Source of the DNA: Eutrigla gurnardus
Taxonomy: Eukaryota > Chordata > Actinopteri > Perciformes > Triglidae
Direction: 5' to 3'
Assembly (NCBI GenBank): GCA_963514095.1
Contig: OY741266.1
Coordinates: 10,932,797-10,996,796 of the forward strand
DNA length: 64,000 nt
Part shown: piece by piece, positions 10,642 to 23,000 of the stretch
Position numbering within the stretch: position 1 is the first letter of the stretch
Layout: every line of letters begins with the position of its first letter
The notes under the pieces: model-generated
The model's input: the letters and a program-made list of their open reading frames with translations, nothing else
Told to the model about the DNA's origin: nothing
Databases searched by the model: none
Program-made: the position numbers and the translations under genes

Positions 10642-11841
10642 CTTACAGCAGATGCAGTGATAGCAAGTGTAGCTCCCAGTAGTTCTATGAGTAGTACAGT
10701 TTTACTCCAAACAGCTACCGTTTGGATAGACGCACCCACTCAAAGTCAGGTGGCTAGATGTCTTTTAGATGGAGGTAGCTCACGTAGTTTTATTTGAGAA
10801 GACATATCCAGAGCACTTAACTTGCCAATAGTAGGTAAAGAAACACTTAATGTTTTTGTATTTGGCTCCAAAACATCTCAAAGACTGAGATGCAAGAAGA
10901 TGAAGGTGCATTTAAGGAACATCAGAAATAATCAGAATATCGAAGTTCAGCTCCTGGAGACGCCCAAGGTGAGCTCTTCAATTATTAAAATGGCAAGTGA
11001 AACGATAAGAAATGATTTGGAGTCAAAAGGAATGCCTATGGCGGATGTTCCCGTGAGAGGAATGGAATCAGAAGAACTGGGAGTCCTAATTGGAGGAGAC
11101 CAGTACTGGAGAATTGTCACTGGTAAAATGGAAAAGCTGGAAGACGGACTTGTTGCGCTGGAAAGTGTGTTTGGATGGCTTGTCCAAGGAGAGGTCACCA
11201 CACTGAATATTGTCACCGAAGCTGTTGACGTTGAACTGCTGCATGTCTGTGTTGAGCAAGATCAAACACTCTCCAACCAGTTGCGCAGTTTTTGACTGAG
11301 TCACTCGGAATAGGTAAGGAAGAATTACATTCCGAGACAGATGAAACAGTTCTGAAAAGATTTGAAGAAACTGAAGTTTTTTGACGGCAGATACGAAGTC
11401 CAACTGCCCTGGAAAAATGAGCATGTAACTATGTCTTCAAATTATGTTACAGCTAAAAACAGATTTGATAATCTAATGAGAAGGCTTAAAATTAATCCAA
11501 CTCTTTTTGATAGATATGACGCTGTTATTCAAAACTATTTAAGAGAAGATATAGTGGAAATGGTCAATGATAATGTGACAAATGACCCAGTGTACTATTT
11601 ACCACATCATCCAGTCATAAAAGAAGACAGAGCTACGACGAAATTGAGAGTTGTATTCAATGCCTCCTCTCATGAGAAATTTAGCTGCTCATTAAACGAA
11701 TGTCTGCTTATAGGTCCAAATTTAAATCCTGACCTTTTGAACATTCCGATTAAATTCAGACAATATCCAGTAGCTGTAATGAACTTCAACAAAAATGGTC
11801 ACAGGAACAACAAGAACAAGGGAAGGATTCCACTCCATTAA
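10642..11841 (+). pseudogene. BEL/Pao protease and RT N-terminus (broken)
   Basis: After the solo LTR the polyprotein resumes. A retropepsin-type motif (LLDGGSSRSFI) sits near 10767 and is followed by an in-frame TGA near 10796. A frame from 10822 (FGSKTSQRLRC ... GVLIGGDQYW) matches the DUF1758-type protease region of Pao elements. A further stop and shift near 11295 lead to the frame at 11362-11841, with the start of the Pao RT (YYLPHHPVIKED, LRVVFNASS, LNECLLIGPNL). The RT is then cut off: the catalytic centre is deleted and the frame shifts near 11790. Confidence 0.85.
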
Positions 11842-13070
11842 AGGTTCTGGGCCTCGTCTGGAAAAGTGAAACGGATGAATTCGTCTTTGAAATGGCGGAG
11901 GTGATGAATTATGTCAAGGATAAAAAACTCACAAAAAGAGCTGTACTTCAAACAGCGTCAAGAATATTCGATCCCATTGGCTTCTTGTCTCCATTTATTA
12001 TTAGAGCCAAAATGATGTTTCAAGAAATGTGGGAAAGAGGCTTGGATTGGGATGAAGAGCTGCCGACGGATTTGGCCGCATGCTGGAAGGAATGGTGCGA
12101 GGAACTGCAAGATGTGAGTAAAGTGTCAATTAACAGACGTTATGATAAACAATTAAATCAGAACAAAAACTTCCAAGAAATGCAAGAAATCCATGTGTTT
12201 TGTGACGCTAGTGAACGAGCCTACTGTGCCTTTGCATATTTACGCACGACCAAATCGGATGGAACGAGCACTGTGGGTTTAATCTCTGCCAAAACTAAAG
12301 TATCTCCACTGAAACGAGTAACTCTGCCCCGACTGGAACTACTGGGAGCCCTCATCGGCGCCAGACTTGGTAATTATTTGAGTAACATGAGTCTGAACAA
12401 TGTTAAATGTCATTTCTGGACTGACTCGACGATTACCGTTCATTGGATTAAAAGCACAGCAAGACAATGGAAGCCGTTCGTGGCTAACAGAGTAGCAGAA
12501 ATCCAGAGTCTTACACTGCCAGAAAACTGGAGACACTGCACTCAAATCAGAGGTACTTGCAGTTGACACACTGTGGTGGAACGGGCCGAGTTGGTTACGC
12601 ACAGCCGACGTGACGTCTGCGGAGGAAACAAACACGCCTCTACTGACTGGTGAGTGTATCGCTCAAAATCAGATAATGGAAGATGAAGAGGATGTTTGTT
12701 CTCTAACTGAGCCCATTCTAAAGCTGGACAATCACAGCAGTTTAAATAAGTTGCTTAGAGTAACTGCGTGGGCAAGGAGATTTGTGCATAATTTGCGCAA
12801 CACAGAGAAGCAGCGAGGAAAGCTCTGCGCTCAGGAGATTGAGGCAGCAGAAAGATACTGGATCATGCTGACACAAATGAAATGTTTCTCCAAGGAAATG
12901 AGACAACTGGAAACAAAGAGGGAATTGGACAGAACATCAAAGGTTCTCACCTTGAAACCCTTTTTGGATGAGGAAAGGCTGATGCGAGTTGGAGGACGAC
13001 TGCAAAAAACAAATTGGGCTTATGGCCAAAAACATCCATGGATTTTGCCGTCAGAGGATACGTTTCCGAG
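11842..13070 (+). pseudogene. BEL/Pao RNase H-like region and integrase N-terminus
   Basis: The frame 11850-12566 carries the conserved Pao block after RT (RIFDPIGFLSPF, then VFCDASERAYCAFAY and LPRLELLGALIGARL), with WTDSTITVHWI of the RNase H-like fold. A frameshift near 12560 leads to 12610-13070. That frame holds the helical linker and the start of the integrase (LTLKPFLDEERLMRVGGRLQ), and is then interrupted by an L1 insertion. It resumes at 15738. Confidence 0.85.
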
Positions 13071-13250
13071 GTTTTTTTTTTTTTTTTTCAATAGAAAACT
13101 TTATTTATAGATTCCAACCACAGTCAGAACAATGACCGTATATAATACAAATACAAATAGTATGGCATCAAGACATAGTTAACATAAACAAAACAAAATA
13201 TAAATTAAATGAGATTCAAAGAAAAATAGGAAAGAAAAAGGCAGGAAATA

Positions 13251-14440
13251 TTACATTTCTCCGAATATTCCTTCAATTATATTAACAGTGTGTATACATT
13301 TTTTATTATCAATTCTTTTGATACATTCAAAGTAGTTCTTGAAGTTGATTTCAAAAGCAGGAAAGAAAGAAGAAAGGAAGATTTTAGATGCAAGGAATTC
13401 TTCATAACTGAAAACTTCACCTTCATCATTTTGTAAATCCTTAAAGTGGATTATTCCTTTATCAATCCAGTGTTTCAGAAATAGTGATTTATTTTTCCTA
13501 GTTATGAACTCGTTGTTCCATATAATAGTTTTATGTGGAGAGAAGTTATGGACAAAACACAGTTTAGCTGCTGTAAGGGCTTGTTGGTGAAATTTAGATA
13601 ATTTTAGTGGTAATTTTGAGACATCATAATCACAGTTTAGGAGAAAAGGTAACCCTCCCACTTTCCCAAAAATATTTTGTGGTATAAAATACCAAAGAGA
13701 TTCTGTCTTTTTCAGATATTCTTTTATCCATTTTGTTTTAAAGGTATAGTTCATGTCCATATAGTCTAACAGCTCCATGCCACCATCACCTCTCGGGGCT
13801 GCTAAGATCTCTTTTTTTAAACGATGGCATTTGTTTTTCCAGACAAAATAAAGTAGGGTATTATTTATTTCTTTACAAAGGGATTGTTGAACAAAAAGAG
13901 AGAGAGTAGGGTAAACAAATCTAGAGATTCCATCTGCTTTACTCAGCAGAATTCTACCTGTTAAGGACAAATCTCTTTGAAGCCACATATTGAATATACT
14001 TTTAGTTTTTTGTATTTTAGGCTTAAAGTTCTTTGTTTGACGTTCAGTTAGATTTTTAGAAATATGAATTCCGAGATACTTAACACTTTCTTTAACTGGT
14101 ATTTTACCTATGAGTGTTTCATTGGTGTTGTAGAGACATAATATTTCACATTTTGTTAAATTAAGTTTTAAACCTGATGCAACAGAAAAGGTGTCTATTA
14201 TCATAAGCGCTGTCTCTATTTAATAAATAATAAATAATAAATCTGGTCTCCCCATTGACTTTTCCAAAACTTACGATCATCTTCACACGAGTGTGTCTCT
14301 TGTAAAAAAAATATATCGGCATTAGATCTTCTACAAAACAGAAAAATTGCCTTTCTTTTGGTAATATTGCGTATACCATTGACATTAAGAGAAAGTACTC
14401 TAAGGTTGATGAAGTTATTAGCTGCCATAAATAAATACAT
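13251..14440 (-). pseudogene. L1-A ORF2 remnants
   Basis: The frame 14440-14216 has the start of an L1 endonuclease (LRVLSLNVNGIRN, IFFLQETHS) and soon ends. The frame 14204-13251 begins in the RT thumb region (SGLKLNLTKCEIL, VKYLGIHISK) and holds the downstream domain (RFVYPTLSLFV, MELLDYMDMNY). The missing middle would be about 2 kb and contained the RT active site. The join at about 14210 marks an internal deletion. Confidence 0.85.
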
Positions 14441-14676
14441 AAATAATAAATGGATGCCGACTAACTAGAACAATCAACAAGAAAACAACAAAAAGCAAAG
14501 AGTTTGTTTAAAACTCTCTACCTTTGGAGAAAGTTAGAAAAACTCTGAACATTAGGAGTATCAGGCATATCAGATGAACTGTTTTGAGGCCATAACCTTA
14601 CTTGTAATGAGCTTTCTTAATCAGTTTTTTTTTTTTTTTACTTTTAATAAGCATCATGTTCTTCAAGGTTGGCTTC

Positions 14677-15459
14677 TCATGCAGTGAATTTTACCCCGTC
14701 AATGAAGACGATCGGCCCTTGCCATCTGGTTTTCTTTCCATCCTTACGTGCCTGTTCGACTAAAGGCCACAGTTTGTTTCTGCAGTCTTTCTCGAAGCGG
14801 GTCAGGTCTTCAGCCATACGGAGGTTCATCTTCTTCAGGATGTCAGCGTTGCGTGATTCTCTCCAGATCTTGGTCCTGAAGGTCCGCATGTTGAACTGGA
14901 TGATGACTGGACGCGGTTTGTTGTCATCTCTCGGGCGTCCCACTCTGTGTACCGTGTCAACCAGGAATCCCACCTTACTTTTTTCATCCGGTGCAATCTG
15001 GCTCAGTATTTTGAGGACTTCTTGTCTCACATCTTCGTTTTCTTTTTCTGGGAGGTTGATGAGATGCAGATTCCATCTTCTGCTGTATCTTTCTCCTTCT
15101 TCGGTTTTTTCTTTCAGTTCGTCCACTCTTTTATCCAGCGTTGTCACTTTATCCTCCGTTTCTTTAGCTTGAAAGCTGAGCCCTTTCATCACTTCTTTTG
15201 CCTCTTTAATGTCCGCTGTGTTTTGTTTCATTTGTTGCTCAAAGACGGAAAAACTCCGCTTCAACTCACATATGGCTTGGAGGATGTCGGAGTTAGAGAC
15301 CGTGTCCTTCTCCATGTTTTCTCCGCACAGTTTCTTCGAGTTTGGACTTTTGCTGGGAGTCTCGGGAAGAGGAGAACACAAGCCGTAAAAACCCTCTTCT
15401 GGCTCCATGTCCATCACCAGATTTCCTTTGTTGATCTTTTTTGCGTCTCTCTTTGTCAT
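14677..15459 (-). CDS. L1-A ORF1 protein (RNA-binding, coiled coil)
   Basis: This 260-codon frame has an N-terminal charged region and a coiled coil at about residues 70-135 with regular hydrophobic spacing. It continues with an RRM-like block (RRWNLHLINLPE, then GRPRDDNKPRPVIIQF) and the C-terminal domain (RMAEDLTRFEKDC). This is the layout of L1 ORF1 chaperone proteins. It is uninterrupted. It was probably functional in its parent, but here the element lacks a working ORF2. Confidence 0.85.
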   Translation of the reverse strand: MTKRDAKKINKGNLVMDMEPEEGFYGLCSPLPETPSKSPNSKKLCGENMEKDTVSNSDILQAICELKRSFSVFEQQMKQNTADIKEAKEVMKGLSFQAKETEDKVTTLDKRVDELKEKTEEGERYSRRWNLHLINLPEKENEDVRQEVLKILSQIAPDEKSKVGFLVDTVHRVGRPRDDNKPRPVIIQFNMRTFRTKIWRESRNADILKKMNLRMAEDLTRFEKDCRNKLWPLVEQARKDGKKTRWQGPIVFIDGVKFTA

Positions 15460-15737
15460 TTCGGCTCACTGCTGCAATGTTGACGTTAGCTTCGTAGGCT
15501 AGCTTGTAGCTTTGTCGCACGTGTCGGAGAGTTAACAATGTTCGTAGGTCGTCAGAAACTTCAACTTATCATCAAAACTCTTCTATCCTTGTTTGGTGGA
15601 TGTTTAGCCTTTTAGCAAGCCGTTCAAACCGTTGGCCTCGTTAAATTACCATTAGATACTCGTTTAATGCTGCAGAGCTTAGCACTCAGACGTCTACTGC
15701 AGTCGCCATCTTGAGCGACCCCCGATACGTTTCCGAG

Positions 15738-15803
15738 TTGTTAATAAAAAGGTCCCACGATGACGTCATGCACTCTGGTCTACAGGACACCTCGACCCAG
15801 AGA
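15738..15803 (+). pseudogene. BEL integrase finger, resuming after L1-A
   Basis: Directly after the L1 target duplication one frame reads ELLIKRSHDDVMHSG, resembling the start of the Pao integrase HHCC finger. Similarity fades near 15803. The rest of the integrase core is absent, and its C-terminus is at 32745-33020 on the other strand. Confidence 0.65.
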
Positions 15804-16248
15804 AAGGTATTGGCAGCAATATCTGCCATCACCAGCATGGAAGGAGGACGCCAAGCAAGTAACGTCCTTTCTTACCTGCCTCAGAAGCTGTACCAAACAC
15901 AACCAGCTTGGGTAGAGGATGCACAGTGAACCAGCATGGTACAGTAAGTATATTTTTTTCTTATCTGTTTCAGAGGCTAAATATCTAACAAAACCAGAGA
16001 AGACCACAGAATAACCTGTGGAGAACGAGAAAGCTATACACGGCTGTAGAGATCTAAATCATTGATTTTTAGAGAGAATACTAAAATATAACATTAAAGT
16101 GGGAAATGGATATAACATAGCAACTCTTAGGTCCCATCTAATTATTATTAACTAACCCATGGTGGTAGTACAAATATAAACCATAGAAGGGAGTTGAGTA
16201 ACGGTCAACTTTAGGGTGGTTATAAAGATGATCAATACTTGTGCTTAC
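15804..16248. other. left inversion breakpoint zone / CCDC106-like intron
   Basis: No coding sequence is recognisable. The stretch 15890-15945 (around GAGGATGCACAGTGAACCAGCA) resembles 33058-33105 in the same orientation. It lies between BEL sequence and an intron that starts at a good donor (GTAAGC on the minus strand, 16248-16243). Confidence 0.45.
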
Positions 16249-16294
16249 TTCTTGAACGTCCGTGAGAATCAGGCTGTTTCTTGGACTTCTTGTA
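16249..16294 (-). pseudogene. CCDC106-like gene, downstream half of an interrupted exon
   Basis: On the minus strand the frame reads KSKKQPDSHGRSR and ends at a splice donor (GTAAGC). The upstream half (Ser-rich, then Lys-rich) is at 29947-29830, across the giant transposon. The next exon, at 33238, joins in phase. Such Ser/Lys-rich stretches precede the conserved DGVIRRY block in CCDC106-like proteins of fish. The function in fish elements is unknown to me. Confidence 0.7.
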
Positions 16295-17018
16295 TGGGCT
16301 GAAATATGTGCCACTAGAAACTGAATTTGAATCACATAATTTGAATTTGTATTGTTTAATTTGAATCATTGCATTGGAAAAACTGAATCTGAATACTATA
16401 ATTTGAAATTGAATTTATTAGTTTGGAACTGAATTCCAATAAACTTGAAACTGAATGTAAGATTATGAAATTTAATTCAGTTTCTCTGAAACTATATTTG
16501 ATCCTCACTGAAAATTCGATTCTATATATTTTCACATTCAGTTCTCACAATTCAAATTCAGTTCTCAAAATTCAGATTCAGTTCTCAAAATTCAGATTCA
16601 ATTTACTGTGACAGACATCCGGGTAGTTGAGGAAGAGCAATCGAGCGCAGATACACAGGACTCCTCTTCAGCCAATCAGCACCTACGTTTTTGAGCACGT
16701 GACATAGTGGTAATTTACCTTAATGCTGGCTGGTTGCAACCCGCCATGAGACGGAGGAAGAAGTGCTTGACAGACTGGCTTGACCATGGATGAGGCTGGG
16801 ACAAATACGGTAATGGCAGTTTACCATATATTTTAACGAGCTTTTGTTTAACTGTTGTTAATGTTATAGCTATTTTGTAGAATCGTTTCGTTTCGTCAGC
16901 GAGCATAAACAAATCATAATGTTTACAATTACATTAGACTACTAGCATGTTAGCATTGCTTCAGCTGAGTGTTGCTGTGCATGACAAGTAGCAGAAGGGA
17001 TGACCATTAGGCTGTTAA
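16295..17018 (+). repeat. left TIR of the giant transposon, with promoter and first exon
   Basis: This is the reverse complement of 29114-29827. The outer 320 bp are AT-rich, with many GAATTTGAAT/GAATCTGAAT repeats, including near-perfect 20-bp copies around 16545-16600. The inner part is less AT-rich and contains a CAATCAGC box (about 16674), a CACGTG E-box (about 16696) and the exon MDEAGTNT (16786-16809) with a Kozak-like ACCATGG and a GTAATG donor. Confidence 0.9.
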
Positions 17019-20000
17019 TTAAGTGGATGGCTCTCGTGTGTATCTCATGTGGATTTCCAACAGTGCTTTTCTATTTCTATTTCTATTTCATAAAAATACT
17101 CGCTAATGCACAGTAAGTTATCTAGCGTTCTTTGCCCCTGGCCTTGACTTTAACTCGGACTATAAACGTCATCCCGTTCATGGTCAGTTACTTGAGATTG
17201 AATTGATAACTATGAAGTTATATTTTAATCGACCGAGACAACAAGCCACATGGTTCTAATTCCCTTCTAACACTTATTCTTGCAACACCTCGGACTCAGA
17301 CTAATCCTTAACAGTTATACCCAGACAATTACAATGCTATGCTATGCAATGCTAATACTATGACCAACTTTACATGGATTTAGCGCTGTAATGTGTAGTA
17401 GTGTGTATTTTATGTTTTATACAGTAGTACTTGCTTTCATTCCAGTCTGAGAAGTTACAGCATACTATGACCTGTAGAAGTCTGTATGTTAGGTGTCATA
17501 CAGTAACGTTACTGTGGTGGTACACATTTTTAACCTGAACGTGCATATCACAGTTTTATACACAGTGGAATGGTTCCTCTGAGGCTGCACTATACAGCCT
17601 GCATTGGCCATACTTCTGCCATGGTTCACTACTTTGTCACCATAATTTTATGTCTGACTTCTGTGTTTGGTATAAAAACTACTTAATATTAATACTGGTA
17701 TGGTAAAAAAAAAAAAAAAACTACCTATTATTAATACTTCAGTAAAGTAATATTTAGTATTGGATACAAAATTGGATTGAGTGGAAAAAGACAAAATCAC
17801 ATTCTCAGCACTCACAGGCATTTTCCACTGCATGGTAGCAATATAGCTCTCATGTAGTCAGTAATTGGCCAAAACATAGGCATATTATGTGATTTCTGCA
17901 TGATGGATAAAGAGGATCTCAATACTATATTAATTTGCCATAGATGACGACTGTTGAGGTTCTTGATGTTCTCTGTGTGTGTCAAAATGACAACAAGTCA
18001 TCATTAATGGTCATCCCTCATTTTTCTTCCACTTCCTTTCTCAATGATATAGCCTAATGTGCCTTTCTACCACTTCACTGATATTTTTACTAAAAATAAG
18101 TTGTGGTTAAATCATGCTTGTTAGCTGCCATGTAAAGTCCATAGTAGACTTATTGTGTATCGCTAGCCATTTGAGACATTTATGGACCTGCAAAATATTA
18201 ATATTTACATATTTTTTTTATGGATTTGAGTTGCCACAATCATTGTGCCTAACTAATAATTATTGGGTTATTAAGTATATGATGTATTGTGTATCGCTTC
18301 TAACCTACAGCTCCATTTTTATACTTTTGACAGGGAGACAACTCAGAAGTGGTCAATTCAGCAAGACACCTCCTAAATTTGCTCACAAATTTAACACCTA
18401 CCCCTGGCCCTATTGGGCCCAGTGCCCAACAGAGCCACCCCTGTTGGGCCCAGTGCCCAACAGCAAACTGCCCCAGAGACTGCAAGGTGTTGTGTCTAGT
18501 TTCACAACAAATAACACAAACCCAGATTAACATGTATAACAATTCAATCATTTGACCCCTGAGATATTGTACACTGTTCATTTAAATGTTGACTACTCAG
18601 CATAAAATAATGTGATGTATCTTCCGAACACGGTGTCAGCAGACAGGGAAGGAGTCAGGAAAGAGGGAGAGATGGCCGACCCAGTGTCCACACAGAAATG
18701 ACAAGGTCCTTCATTGTATTTGGTTTCTTTGTCAGACTGACTTGTTGTCCCTTACATTCGTCAATTTAAATTCTCACAAACTATAGCTAGTAAGATGTAT
18801 ACTTGTATTGTGTAATGTCAAATTAAAACATTCTCATCGTCACAGGTCTTTTCCTGCCCTTTTTGGAGCCAAGGGAAAGCGCCGGTGCCTTCGAGGGCCT
18901 TCCAACCACTTCACACCAGTCAAAGAGATACAACTTACATTTTATCTCTTGCCCAAGCTTGTTGAGCGCACTCCCAAAGGCAGTGAAGAAATTTCCCCAT
19001 TTGCAAGCTGGTTTGGGACGCAGGTCCACGCTGATACCTGAGAACTACACTCATGATGAGGTGAGGCAACATTGACAAGAAAATCTTTCTAATCTAATAT
19101 TTTAATATAGTCCACTATCAAAACCAATGTTCTTTTATTAATATGATGGTGTGATTTATATTACTCTTGAAGGTATGTTCAACCCTCAAAGATCTATATC
19201 CAAAACTGGGAAGTGTGTCTGGGGGCTGGCTGATTTACAAAGGAGCAGGTACATAGAACTTACCCATGGCAAATCTAATCTTGTTGTATATTCATTTGGA
19301 TCAATATCATGAGTGATGAGTACTGTTCCATTTCAACAGAATTCAACTATTAAATAACTTTTTTCTTTTTAGGAGGATGGGGTTCTCGAAAACTGTATAT
19401 GGTGTCTCCTGAGGACAGTGGATATACTGGGCTAATGCTGAAGACTGCAAGTACGGGCGGAAAGGGTGTCCTATATATTGCTCCAATACAGGAGGAACTA
19501 GACACTCAACCACTGCATCCTGACTCCAGGTCCTTCTCCAATATGCCAAAGGCAATGTGCCACTCCTGTCACACCAACTATCCACTACAAATCCTAGCGC
19601 TGCATGTTGAAACATGTAAGCCTTCAGATACTTGTGCAGAGGAGGTATGTACAGACCCATTGTATGGATAATGTTGGGAGATCACATTATATTACAAATA
19701 GCTGTACTCTGCAAAACACAGAAACGACTGCCTCACACTTTTAAGCTTGCTACTAGATATCTCTAATAGACAACGTTTTGATCCATCAGGACCTTCCTCG
19801 GGTCCAACATTGTGAATGTTGCTTTCATAATACTCACTTCATAGACTGTCTTCATATAATAAATGAGAACTTGCTACTCTCCTTCATCAGATTAGTGATG
19901 AAGACCTGGATTACAGGCACCCCAAACCAGATATGGAAGACTTCAAAGTAAACTCAAATCAGAAGGTGAAGTAATTGGTACCTTTTCAAGCATCAGTGGT

Positions 20001-23000
20001 ATTTTGGTTGGGGTAAAAAAGTGTTTGGACAAAGTACAAGGGACATATTACACAATTACAGACATGAGACAAGTCTGTACTCTACATCATTTCTTTTTCA
20101 TCACCGTTGACTACTGAAATTGTCAGTTGCCATTTTTGTGTAGCCTAGAGAAATTCTCTCTCAACACCTTGACCATCCATGACAAAAAGCAAACATTAAA
20201 TTGTCAATCTATCCCCATAACAGTCACTTTCCCCCCCTGACATGTTGCACCATTAAGCTGGAATACAATGTCTAAAGAGAACAAAGAGGAGGCTCATCAT
20301 TACAGGTTGGATTTGGTCATAACTTTTATAGTGGCCAATTCTACCTGATGTGATGTGAATTTTCAAGGTATTTAAGCTATATTTTCAATGAGGCTGTGTT
20401 AATTAATGAACAGTTCATGCAAAAACATCTGTTGAAAGATGAATAACAACAGATATATGCAATCAAGCGAAATTAATATTGGCATAACATCACAATTTTT
20501 TCATTCCTCTTGACAGCCTACGGAGGAAGATCTGTTTTTTGTGTCCTCAAACACAGAGGTATGTTGTGATGTGTTGAGTGTATATTTTTGAGGTATTATT
20601 GTCTCCACTTTTTATGTTAAACATTTAAGTGGTTCCAGTTGCAGACTGTGTGCCCAATCTGTGGCCAGAATTTTCCTCCCAATGAGCTGGAGGCACATGC
20701 AAGCGAGTGTGGAGAGAGGTAACAGAATCTTTTAGCACAATTGAGAAAATATGTCAAGATATTGTAGCATCTTAGTTAGGGATATCCCTCCAAGCAACTG
20801 TCTTCCCACCAATGGATTAATGTATTGACCAGTTGGATTTATTACTTTTAAATTGACTGAGCTGTTACCATAAAGGCTGACTGTGCTGTGCGTGATACAG
20901 TATACATTGGCTTTCAACACTACACAAGGTTTTTTTGGCTATTTCTTTGGTTGTGTTGCCATATGATTTTTATTGATCAATTAGTCCTGACCATAACAAA
21001 ATTAAAAAAAAAATGTTTTTAATTAAAAAACTTAAACTTTTATATGTGGCTTCTGTACTGAATTTATTGTACACCTTTTTACATTTGAGGTCAGAGGATA
21101 TGGGTTTCACTCTCAACTTCATACTTGTGTTTTGTCATTTCAGCAAAGCTGACTTCATTCCTTCAACTTCAAAACACAAGATGAGTATTTCTAGGTTTGT
21201 AAGCTTCTATAGTCTCCTTCAACAGTTAATAACCTAAGGTTCTCAAAGTTTTTGGGCCAAGTACCTCTTATCATGTCAAAGAATCCAGGCATCACCTGTA
21301 AGCTATAACCCTACAGAAGCAACAAAAAAGTCTATGACACAATTGTGCATATACTTACACACAATAGAAAGCATAAGTCACATACACGTACACATACCAC
21401 AGTTTGAAAACCTCTGACCTATAGGAATAAACACAGACTACATACGCTTTTCAGAAACACACTGTCTAACAGGCATTTATTTCTCCCTCAGCCTTGATGA
21501 CGTTCTGCAGGCCATCTCTGCCGCTGTTAACAAGGAGGAAGAATTTCCTCTCACTGTGTCAAGATCCCATGTGGTGGAGCGGGGCCTTGCTCAATGGAAG
21601 CGACAAAAGAAGGCATTGCCTACCAGTCAGTTAAGGATCAAGTTCATAGGGGAGGCGGGCCTTGACACAGGGGCACTACGGAAGGAGTTCCTCACAGGTA
21701 CACATATTTGAAATAAGACTTAAATTACATTTTAAAAAAGTTGCAATAGAAGTGACAGTAGTTACATGAATGGAGTGATTCTTTGTGTTCAAAGAGATGG
21801 TTGCAGGCATTGAGCAGAAGCTGTTTGAGGGTGACCAGACTGGAAAATGTCCCAAATATTCCATGTTGGATCTCGATCAAACAAACTTCAGGTATGCCAT
21901 GTGGGGTCCATAAGTCTGAGTCCTCAAACAGTATTTTGTTGAAATGTTATCATGGCAATGATATTTATGTTCAGTAGGCTAAATGTTGTGGCTTGTGATC
22001 TTTACACAGTATGTCCTAGTCGTCAGGACATGACTATGTTACTATTATTTTATACTGTCTCTTTCAGGAGTGCTGGTGAAATCTGGGCTGCAAGTCTGGC
22101 TCAAAGCGGACCACCACCCTGCTGCCTCAAACTTTGGTGCTACAAGTACTTGTGTGATGGGGAGTTGCAGATACAGCTCATTTCCAAAGAGGATGTCTCT
22201 GATGCTCAGTATACATCACTCATCTCCAAGGTAAGAGGTCTTAAGGGTTTTACTGCTGTAAAATGTTTGGCATCACATCTTTGTAATACAGAATTCCCAG
22301 CTGTCACAGAATTCATGGAAATCAGGGAATTTACTTTAATTTCATTCGAGATAGTCATGGGGTTTAGTTTTTACCCACCTTTGTCATGGAATACAGTGGA
22401 AGTTAGTCAACATTTTTGTAGTTGCATTTTGTCCAGAAGAGGAGCTTTGAAATGCCTTGACTAACATTTGTATTAATTTCTTGTTAAAATTGTAGCTAAA
22501 ATGTCCATGGCACATAAGTTTAAGACACCACAAATTAAGCAAAACATTCATTATTACTTTATTTGCTGGATATGGGATTTGGTCAAGAAAGTCAGAGAAC
22601 ACACTCAGGGATGTTTCCCTTTCACTGAGGGTGGGAACTCAATAGTGTCATACTGTATGTGCTGTGTATTGGCAGCAATATTCTGATGCAATACATGTCG
22701 GATTTCAGGGGTCCTGATTCAATGAGCTGTGATGCTTTAAACATCAATATTTTCAAAATGTGCTTGGATTTCAGAATGCTCCAGCAAAGACAAAGATATC
22801 AATGATCAATACAATGATTTTGAGAATCAATACAGATAGGGCTGGGCAATATATCACTATTACATCAATATTGTGATATGAGAATAGATATTGGCTGTGA
22901 TGGATATCTTAATATTGTGATATAGCACAAGTGTTGTCTTTTCCTGGATTTAGATACTGTATTTTGGAAAAGGAATGCAATTTTCTGAACTTTGCAAACT

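Larger units (their letters stand above)
13071..15723 (-). mobile_element. L1 retrotransposon (L1-A), internally deleted, in BEL integrase
   Basis: Both sides carry GATACGTTTCCGAG (13057-13070 and 15724-15737), a clean 14-bp target-site duplication. On the minus strand the element starts at 15723 with a GGGGTCGCTCAAGATGGCG-type 5' end. It has a short 5' UTR, ORF1, remnants of ORF2 and a poly(A) tail (T-run at 13072-13089 on the plus strand). Most of ORF2 (endonuclease C-terminus and RT) is gone, so the copy was internally deleted. Confidence 0.9.
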
